This document shows, piece by piece, positions 13,316-20,700 of a stretch of DNA of 30,733 nucleotides. The translations under genes were made by a program, and so were the position numbers. The stretch is from the NCBI GenBank assembly GCA_017434685.1, contig JAFREV010000099.1, positions 1 to 30,733 on the forward strand, written 5' to 3'. The notes below the pieces were generated by a model that worked only from the letters and a program-made list of their open reading frames with translations, was not told the DNA's origin and ran no database searches. This DNA comes from Mogibacterium sp. (GTDB lineage Bacteria; Bacillota; Clostridia; Peptostreptococcales; Anaerovoracaceae). The first letter of the stretch is position 1. Each line of letters starts with the position of its first letter.

Positions 13316-14411
13316 ACTTGTGCACCTCGAGAAAAAATACGAACAGACGACGCCTCTGAAAGATGTAAACACAGTCATTAACGATGGGGATGTTATCTCA
13401 ATCATCGGTCCGTCCGGAACCGGAAAATCGACTCTTATCCGATGCATAAATCTTTTGGACAGGCCGACCGGCGGCAAAATCATTCTGAATGGCGAGGAGA
13501 TAACAGCTCCCGGGTATCCAGTGGAGAAGGCTCGCAGAAAGATGGGAATGGTTTTCCAGTCGTTTAACCTGTTCGGACATCTCACCGTAATAGAGAACTT
13601 GATGGCGGCACCGATGGATATATTGCGCAAATCGAAACAGGAGGCTTATGACACGGGAGTCGAACTTTTGAAACGAGTCGGACTCTCGGGAAGGGAACTC
13701 CGGTACCCGCACCAGCTTTCAGGCGGACAGAAACAGAGAGTTGCAATTGCCAGGACTCTTGCGATGGACCCTGAAATCATATTGTTCGACGAGCCTACGA
13801 GTGCTCTCGACCCCGGCATGGTGGGCGAAGTGCAGTCTGTTATACGAGATTTGTCGCAGACGGGCAAAACCCTGATGATAGTCACCCATGAGATGAGCTT
13901 CGCACGTGCGATATGCAACCGCGTTTTCTACATGGATCAGGGTGGAATCTATGAGGACGGAAGTCCGGAGCAAATCTTCGACGATCCGAAAGGAGAACTG
14001 ACGAGGAGATTTATCAGAAAACTCAAGCTTCTGGAGCTTGAGATCGACAGCACGGAATTTGACTTCGCGCTTGCAAGCGGAGAAATCGATAAATACTGCC
14101 TGCAGAATGACGTCCCTCCACGCACAAAATACAGAATCAGGCTGGCATTTGAGGAACTGGTGCAGCAATTGCTGATGCCTGTATTAAAAAGGACCGCTGT
14201 TCATGTGACCGTCGAGTACTCTCCCGTGGAAATGCAGACGAGAGTGACTGCATCCTATGGTGGGGAGCGCTTCGATCCCGCAGAGGGCGGTAACGATCTC
14301 TCGTACAATGTGCTGAAATCTTCCGTGGAGGATCTGAGCTATGAGTACGACCTGAATGAAGAGAAGTCCAATATCGTAAATCTTGTTATTAAGGAATCAA
14401 AGGATATGTAG
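13308..14411 (+). CDS. Amino-acid ABC transporter ATP-binding protein with C-terminal extension
   Basis: The protein has 367 residues, where GlnQ/HisP-type ATPases are normally about 240-250. Walker A GPSGTGKS is at 34-41, the Q-loop region reads MGMVFQSFNLF, the signature is LSGGQKQR, Walker B is IILFDEPTSALDP and the H-loop is VTHEM. From about residue 240 a further 125 residues (RIRLAFEELVQQLL, then VTVEYSPVEMQTRVTASYGG and IVNLVI) resemble a small GHKL/anti-sigma-type ATPase domain, though the ATP-binding glycines are not clear. The gene starts inside the end of the permease gene, with GAAAGGGGTC as ribosome binding site. It powers the fused binding/permease protein. The extra domain may sense nucleotide or regulate transport. 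Its stop codon abuts the stop of the convergent sdaAA gene. Confidence 0.9.
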   Translation: MIELVHLEKKYEQTTPLKDVNTVINDGDVISIIGPSGTGKSTLIRCINLLDRPTGGKIILNGEEITAPGYPVEKARRKMGMVFQSFNLFGHLTVIENLMAAPMDILRKSKQEAYDTGVELLKRVGLSGRELRYPHQLSGGQKQRVAIARTLAMDPEIILFDEPTSALDPGMVGEVQSVIRDLSQTGKTLMIVTHEMSFARAICNRVFYMDQGGIYEDGSPEQIFDDPKGELTRRFIRKLKLLELEIDSTEFDFALASGEIDKYCLQNDVPPRTKYRIRLAFEELVQQLLMPVLKRTAVHVTVEYSPVEMQTRVTASYGGERFDPAEGGNDLSYNVLKSSVEDLSYEYDLNEEKSNIVNLVIKESKDM

Positions 14412-15278
14412 CTACTTCTTGCAGGCCTCGCAAAGCGACGGCGACACCGCGCAGCCGCCGCGTCCTGTCTCACGAAGGCTCGAAGGAAGAGCGTGGCCCA
14501 CATCCGTCACTATTTCAGTCATTTCATCGAGCGGTATGCTTATACCGGCATCCGCAAGAGCGAGCTCCGCGGCTGTATATGCGCCGACGGCACCTATCGC
14601 ATTTCTGGTCTGGCACGGCACTTCAACAAGTCCGCGCACCGGGTCGCATACCAGACCTAGGAGATTTGAAAGGGCGATGCTCGCAGCCTTGCAGCATTGC
14701 TCCGGCGTACCGCCGATCATCTCCACAAGGGCGGAGGCCGCCATGGCCGACGCCGATCCGACCTCTGCCTGGCATCCTGCCTCGGCACCCGAGACCGAGC
14801 CGTTTCTGGTCAGTATATATCCGATTGCGCTCGCGTTTAAGAATCCGCTTCTGATGGTTTCCACGCTGACGTTATGCTCCTGAAAATATGAGAGCAAAAC
14901 CGCCGGCAGCACTCCGGCAGATCCCGCCGTCGGAGCGGCTATGATCTTACCCATGCTGGCATTTGTCTCAGACACCGCAAGAGCGGCGACTATGGCCTTG
15001 TGAATGGCCGGGCCACATACTGCCCTGGACTCATCGAGCTCATAGACTTTCTTGGCCTCTCCGCCAAGAAGTCCTCCCATCGAGGGGACTGGATCCGAAA
15101 CAGCCTTGTCCACTGCGACATCCATAACGCGCAGGCTCTCGTCCACATGTCTCAGAATATATTCTCTTCCGACCTGACCAAGCTGCATCTCACGCCTGAT
15201 CATGACTTCGGATATGGGCAGATCGTGCTTGCTGCAGAGTTTAAGTAATCCTTCCGTATTTTTAAAATCCCAGCTCAT
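14412..15278 (-). CDS. sdaAA: L-serine dehydratase, iron-sulfur-dependent, alpha subunit
   Basis: The protein has 288 residues, the typical length. Together with the beta subunit it deaminates L-serine to pyruvate and ammonia with an oxygen-sensitive [4Fe-4S] cluster. Recognisable blocks are PSMGGLLGGEAKKVYE, NASMGKIIAAPTAGSAGVLP, SGAEAGCQAEVGSASAMAAS and LGLVCDPVRGLVEVPCQ, with the cluster cysteines in AGCQAE, LVCDP and VPCQ. The ATG has AAGGAGG six bases upstream, overlapping the stop of sdaAB 11 nt away, so the pair is an operon transcribed beta then alpha. The gene ends exactly against the ATPase gene on the other strand (TAG then CTA), leaving no space for a terminator. Serine catabolism fits an amino-acid-fermenting anaerobe. 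Confidence 0.95.
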   Translation of the reverse strand: MSWDFKNTEGLLKLCSKHDLPISEVMIRREMQLGQVGREYILRHVDESLRVMDVAVDKAVSDPVPSMGGLLGGEAKKVYELDESRAVCGPAIHKAIVAALAVSETNASMGKIIAAPTAGSAGVLPAVLLSYFQEHNVSVETIRSGFLNASAIGYILTRNGSVSGAEAGCQAEVGSASAMAASALVEMIGGTPEQCCKAASIALSNLLGLVCDPVRGLVEVPCQTRNAIGAVGAYTAAELALADAGISIPLDEMTEIVTDVGHALPSSLRETGRGGCAVSPSLCEACKK

Positions 15279-15289
15279 TACATTCCTCC

Positions 15290-15964
15290 TTACAGCTCTA
15301 TCATATCCACGTCTTTTACGGTTTCGTACTGCGTGACTTTCTCGACGACATCATCGGGGATAAAGCCCTCGGTCTCAACCACCGTGATCGCAGTTTTTCC
15401 ATCGTCCTCGCGGAAACTCCTGAGATTGGCAATATTGACCTTTTGCTCTGCAAGGCAGGTGGTGATATATGCGATAGTGCCCGACTTGTTGAGGTGGCTG
15501 ACTATCATGGTGCAGAATTCCCCTGTGAAGTCAACGTCGATATTGTTCATCCGGACGATTCTGACACGGCCGCCCCCGACGGACTCTCCGCGGATGAGCA
15601 GGCTCTTTCCGTCCTCTGATTCCATCAGAATATCCACGGTGTTCGGATGGCTTACTTCCGTCTTTTTGTCGATGATGAAGTCGACCGTTAGACCCTCATT
15701 TTTTGCATCCTCATAAGCATTCCTTATGCGTGCATCGTTGGATCTGTATCCGAGCATACCTCCGATAAGAGCTCTGTCCGTTCCGTGCCCTTTATAGGTT
15801 TCGGCAAACGAACCATAAAGCGTATAATTGACTTTAACCGGCCTGGCCGAAAAAACCTGCCGCGCCATCCATGCGATGCTGGCAGCTCCCGAGGTGTGGG
15901 AACTGGACGGTCCGATCATTGCAGGACCCATAACGTCGAAAATTCCGATATAATTCTTGGGCAT
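15290..15964 (-). CDS. sdaAB: L-serine dehydratase, iron-sulfur-dependent, beta subunit
   Basis: The protein has 224 residues. The N-terminal half carries FDVMGPAMIGPSSSHTSGAA, the hallmark of the SdaAB family, and the C-terminal half is an ACT domain (about residues 145-220, from TMIVSHLNKSGTIAYITTCL to AITVVETEG), which in this family binds serine or related effectors. The ATG at 15964 is chosen because GGAGG lies 5 nt upstream of it; an in-frame ATG 12 nt earlier overlaps that ribosome binding site. It forms the active enzyme with the alpha subunit encoded just downstream. A perfect TATAAT on the minus strand and a 12-bp palindrome lie upstream and could control it. Confidence 0.94.
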   Translation of the reverse strand: MPKNYIGIFDVMGPAMIGPSSSHTSGAASIAWMARQVFSARPVKVNYTLYGSFAETYKGHGTDRALIGGMLGYRSNDARIRNAYEDAKNEGLTVDFIIDKKTEVSHPNTVDILMESEDGKSLLIRGESVGGGRVRIVRMNNIDVDFTGEFCTMIVSHLNKSGTIAYITTCLAEQKVNIANLRSFREDDGKTAITVVETEGFIPDDVVEKVTQYETVKDVDMIEL

Positions 15965-15981
15965 ACGCACCTCCATCAGTT

Positions 15982-16022
15982 ACTACATCATTATTATACA
16001 CACTGCCGGCAGTATATGTAGT
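15982..16022 (-). promoter_or_regulatory. sdaAB promoter region with nested palindrome
   Basis: On the minus strand TATAAT (15992-15997) is a perfect -10 box. Directly upstream of it lies the perfect 12-bp palindrome ACTGCCGGCAGT (16002-16013), itself inside a wider inverted repeat, ACTACAT (15982-15988) with ATGTAGT (16016-16022). A palindrome in the -10/-35 spacer is a typical repressor or activator site. The -35 itself is poor. Confidence 0.5.
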
Positions 16023-16090
16023 CTTTTTAAGTTCATATAAGGAAACGGCGCTATCATCCACTTAGCAAGTAACAGGAAGGAGATATAATA

Positions 16091-17548
16091 ATGAACTTCA
16101 GACTGAAAAAAGGAAAAAGATTACTGGCTGCGGGTACCGCAGCGATGATGATATTCTCAATGACGGCATGCTCGGGGGCGGAGACTGCGCAGGAAGCGGC
16201 AGAAAAGGCCGCTGAATATCTCAGCAAGGAAGACATCACGGTCAATGAAACTTTTGAGAACAGCGCTGACGGCGGGCACGCCATTGAGGTAAGCGGAGAA
16301 GAAAAGGAATATGCCAACATAGGCGTTACCAAGACGGGCGAAGCCGACGGAGACGAAGCAGATTTCTACGGTGAAAACTCCGCGGTGTTCACAACAGAGA
16401 AAGGAACTCTGACCGTCAAGGACTCTCTCATTGAGACAAACGGCACACACGCAAATGCAGTCTTCTCATACGGAGAAGGGACGACCGTAAACATTTCGGA
16501 TTCCGTAATAGAGACGCAGGGCAATTGCTCGGGCGGCCTGATGACAACAGGCGGTGGCACCATGAATGCAAGCAATCTGACCATCAACACCTCAGGCAAC
16601 TCATCGGCTGCCATCAGATCCGACAGAGGCGGCGGGGATGTCAACGTCAGCAAGGGATACTACAAGACCACGGGCAAGGGTTCGCCGGTCATCTATTCGA
16701 CAGCGGACATCACAGTGGATGATGCATACCTGGAGTCCGCATCCTCGCAGGGCGTTGTGGTCGAAGGAAAGAACTCGGTAACGCTCAACAACGACACGCT
16801 GGTTGCCGACAACAACTCAAAAAACAGCGACAAATCCGACTACTACCAGGCAGTCATGATCTACCAGTCGATGTCGGGAGATGCGGCAGAGGGCACATCG
16901 TCATTTACGGCAAACGGCGGCAGCATCACCAACAAGAACGGGGATATATTCTTTGTAAACAATACCGCGACCGAGATTTCGCTCAGCGGCGTTGAGATAA
17001 CAAACGAAGACAGCGAAGGAAACTTCCTCAGAGCCGAAGCAGCAGGCTGGGGAAACGAAGGCTCAAACGGCGGCAAGGTTAACCTAAATGCAAGCGGGCA
17101 GATCATCGAGGGAAATATCATCGTGGATGATGTATCGACGCTTAATATGTACCTGAAGGATAAATCGGCATACACCGGCGCCATCAATACCGACGGACAA
17201 AAGGGCGATGTCTATGTCGAGATAGAGGACGGCAGCACATGGATGCTGACTGCGGACTCTTATGTAAGCGGACTGACAGTATCCAAGGGATCCGCCATCA
17301 ATCTGAACGGACACAAGCTCTATGTGGACGGAAAGGAATATACAGAAGGCTCTACGTCAACAGGCACTGCCTTTGAAATAAAGAGCGAAAGCAGCGGAAA
17401 CGGCGGAGCACCTGACGCCACTCCGGGAGAAGGCAGCGGCGGCACGGGAGGAGAAAAGCCTAGCGGCACCCCGCCTGAAAAACCAGGCGGTGACAGCGCA
17501 GGCGGAAGCAAACCAAGCGGCGCTCCGCCCGAAAAACCGGCTTCATAA
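16091..17548 (+). CDS. Surface lipoprotein with right-handed beta-helix
   Basis: This 485-residue precursor has a signal peptide ending in the lipobox MTAC (Cys 27), so it should be anchored to the outer face of the membrane. Most of the chain is made of short beta-strand turns (TLTVKDSLIETNG, TVNISDSVIETQG, TMNASNLTINTSG, SVTLNNDTLVADN) typical of a right-handed parallel beta-helix, as in polysaccharide-binding and adhesin-like proteins. A late block, DKSAYTGAINTDGQKG to STWMLTADSYVSGL, is widespread in clostridial beta-helix proteins. The tail from about 440 is Gly/Pro-rich with repeated KPSG(T/A)PPEKP. AAGGAGAT sits 8 nt before the ATG and a strong terminator follows. No catalytic motif is visible; carbohydrate binding or adhesion is inference. 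Confidence 0.85.
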   Translation: MNFRLKKGKRLLAAGTAAMMIFSMTACSGAETAQEAAEKAAEYLSKEDITVNETFENSADGGHAIEVSGEEKEYANIGVTKTGEADGDEADFYGENSAVFTTEKGTLTVKDSLIETNGTHANAVFSYGEGTTVNISDSVIETQGNCSGGLMTTGGGTMNASNLTINTSGNSSAAIRSDRGGGDVNVSKGYYKTTGKGSPVIYSTADITVDDAYLESASSQGVVVEGKNSVTLNNDTLVADNNSKNSDKSDYYQAVMIYQSMSGDAAEGTSSFTANGGSITNKNGDIFFVNNTATEISLSGVEITNEDSEGNFLRAEAAGWGNEGSNGGKVNLNASGQIIEGNIIVDDVSTLNMYLKDKSAYTGAINTDGQKGDVYVEIEDGSTWMLTADSYVSGLTVSKGSAINLNGHKLYVDGKEYTEGSTSTGTAFEIKSESSGNGGAPDATPGEGSGGTGGEKPSGTPPEKPGGDSAGGSKPSGAPPEKPAS

Positions 17549-17578
17549 TGCAGAAAACATAACAAATCCAAAAGGTAA

Positions 17579-17612
17579 GGAGTCTGAGGGCATAGCCCGC
17601 AGACTCCTTTTT
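17579..17612 (+). terminator. Rho-independent terminator after the beta-helix lipoprotein
   Basis: GGAGTCTG (17579-17586) and CAGACTCC (17600-17607), with inner GGGC/GCCC pairing around ATA, form a strong hairpin followed by TTTTT. The stretch from here to 17754 holds no gene that I can support. Confidence 0.9.
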
Positions 17613-17766
17613 CATCCTCATAATATATAAAGTTATCAATTAGGGAGAAGGACAGTGTTATGACTTATGATAAAGAATAACCGCTCTGTAACCATCATGA
17701 GAATACAATTCATAATGTAAAAAAAGGATATTGAGTGATATTCAATTCTTTTTCGGAGGACAGAAA

Positions 17767-20700
17767 ATGAATAGCATGAAGGGTAAATTGGCAACTGCAT
17801 TGATATCGGCAGCTGTGGTAATCGGCATGATGCCGTTATTTGCATCGCAGGTGCATGCGACGGACGGCGTGCAGTACCTCTATCGAAGCTGGGACTCAGA
17901 CAGCAAGAAGGTAGTCACGGAAACGAGAACCGCTAACTGCGTGGATTACAACGGCAGCATGAAAGACCTCCACCAGGGATGGTACTACGTGAACGGCTAT
18001 CACACGGTAGAAGATAGGGTGAACGTCTCCGGCGAGGTCAACATCATCATCCTGGACGGTTCCACTCTGTACCTGAAGGACGGCATCCATGTCCCTGCCA
18101 GCTCAACGCTCAACATCTACAATACACCGGGTGGCGAAAACGGGCTTTTTAATGCTGTGGTTGACACCAACAACTATGCTGCCATCGGTGGAAACGATGG
18201 TGAGGCTGCAGGTAATATCAACATACATAGTGGAAAGGTAATCGCAAATGCCTATAACGACAACAAAGGTGACGATGCAGCCGGCATAGGCGGTGGTTGC
18301 AACGGTAACGGCGGTACGGTCAGGATCTACGGCGGCACTGTCATGGCTCAGGGGGCCAACGAGTCCTCTTCTGGCGGCGCCGGCATCGGCGGCGGCGATA
18401 AAGGCACTGGCGGTGAAACATTTATCTACGGAGGCACGGTTACGGCCACGGGCGGTCCGGACGGCGCCGGCATCGGTGGCGGAAATGGGGCCAGCGGCGG
18501 CGGTGTTTATATACACGGCGGAAAGGTCATAGCTAATGGTGGCAACTACGCCGCAGGCATCGGCAGCGGCGACGCTGACGGAGACAATATCCATGGTGGC
18601 AATGTAGGGATATATGGTGGTGACGTGACCGCAGCAGGAGGCTGCGATGCAGCCGGTATAGGCGGCGGCGAGGATGGTGCAGGAGGAAATATCCATATTT
18701 CTGCTGGCACGGTTAAGGCGACCGGTGGAGTAAATGGCGCCGGAATTGGCGGCGGCGACTGCGGTGATGGAGGAACCATAACGATAAGTGGCGGTGATAA
18801 GATCACAGCCACAGGCGGCGCTAATGGAGCCGGTATTGGTGGCGGCAACGACCGCGTCTTTACAAAGATCGAAATCTCAGGCGGCACGATTGAGGCCACA
18901 GGCGGTGACTACGCGGCCGGCATCGGAAGTGGCGACAGAGATACCTCCACTGACGGCGGAACTATAAACATCAGTGGAGGAAATGTCACGGCAAAAGGTG
19001 GTACCGACGCTGCCGGAATCGGCGGCGGCGAGTGCTGCTCTGGCGGCACCATCAGCATCACTAACGGAGAAGTGATCGCAACCGGCGGCGTCGGCGGCGC
19101 GGGGATTGGCGGCGGCGACAGCGGCAATGGCGGAACAATCACAATAGAAAACGGTGTTGTTAAAGCCAAAGGCGGCCTGGAGATAGATAAAGACAACAAC
19201 AAACCTACAACAAACAATAGCGGCGCGGGGATCGGCGGCGGCTATGACGGCAATGGCGGAATAATAACAATAAAAGGCGGTGCCGTTGAAGCACGTGGCG
19301 GTGATTCTGCTGCGGGCATCGGCGGCGGAAGTGCCGGCGATGGCGGTAAGATTACCATAAGCGGAGGCACAATCACAGCCTCAGGTGAAATAAACGGAGA
19401 GCGTATTGAAGGCGTTTATGATGAAACTACCGGCGGTGCGGGGATCGGCGGCGGTCGAAATGATAACGGCGGCGAGATCATTATTACCGGAGGCACTATC
19501 GATGCAAGAGGCGGTCATGCCGCTGCCGGAATCGGCGGCGGAGTCGAAGGTAACGGCGGCACTATAACGATAAAAGGAGGCACAATCAAAGAAGCCAAGG
19601 GCGGATTCTATGCTGATTATAGTATAACAACTAGACAGCGCTGGGATGAAGGCGGGGCCGGTATCGGCGGCGGCGGAGACGGTGGCTCCGGCGGCACTAT
19701 CACCATTGATGGCGGCACCATCAATGCTCATGGGGGATGTCTGGGCGCTGGCATTGGAGGAGGAAGCGATGGTGCGTCCGGACAGATCGTAATAAATGAC
19801 GGGGAGATCAAAGAGGCAAAGAGCGGAAACGGCGGTGCAGGCATAGGCTCGGGCTCCACATGCACAAAAGATAACGCTGTGAATGTAACGATTAACGGCG
19901 GTAAAATCAGGGCGGTGGCCAGCGGGGCTCATCTTGCTACTGAAGGTTTATTTTCCTTTGCATTCAATCCCGGAGCAGCGATAGGAGCAGGAGGACCTTA
20001 TTATAAAACTACAGCGCTCGATCCGCCTGAACTTGTTGACGAGGCATATTTCAACGGGACGATCGATTTAAAATGCGGCGATGTGACTGTTGAAACCAAG
20101 GGAGTAGTTCCTATCGGAGGAACTGAAGAAGCCTGCGTCAATGATAGTAACGGAAAAGTAATATTTAATGGAGCGACCGTGCGCAGGCACAACATCGGCA
20201 CGCAGTACTGCAGGATGGTTTATGCAAAGGAGTTCCAATTCGGTGACTTGAGTCAGAGCGTAAGCTGCTATACATCAGCAAAGAACTACAACGAAGGTAA
20301 AACCACTTTGATTGTTCCAAAGAACGAAAGGGCTAACAAGATCCAGTCAAGCGATATGCCTTTCGAATATGTAGTGGTAGACAAATGCAATCATTCTGAC
20401 AGCACCTATAATGACAATGACAGTGACCATGACAGCACGCATTCACAGGAGTGCAACAGCTGCAATTACATCATAGATGCAGCAGAGCATAACTATGGTG
20501 ATCCTGAATGGACATGGGCTAAAGACTGCAGCTCTGCGACAGCTGAGTTCAAATGCATCCATTGCGGGCATGGCGAAGAGGTAACCGCAGAAATCACAAG
20601 CGACAAACCTGCTGAAGGCGGTGAAACGCAGGAGAAGACTGTCTATACGGCAACTGTGACCTTCAGGGGTAAAGAATACATAGATAAAAAAACTAAGGTC

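Noticed and set aside
18172..19995. CRISPR array
   Set aside because: The repeats are in frame, of variable spacing and conserved as protein (GAGIGGG), within one long gene.
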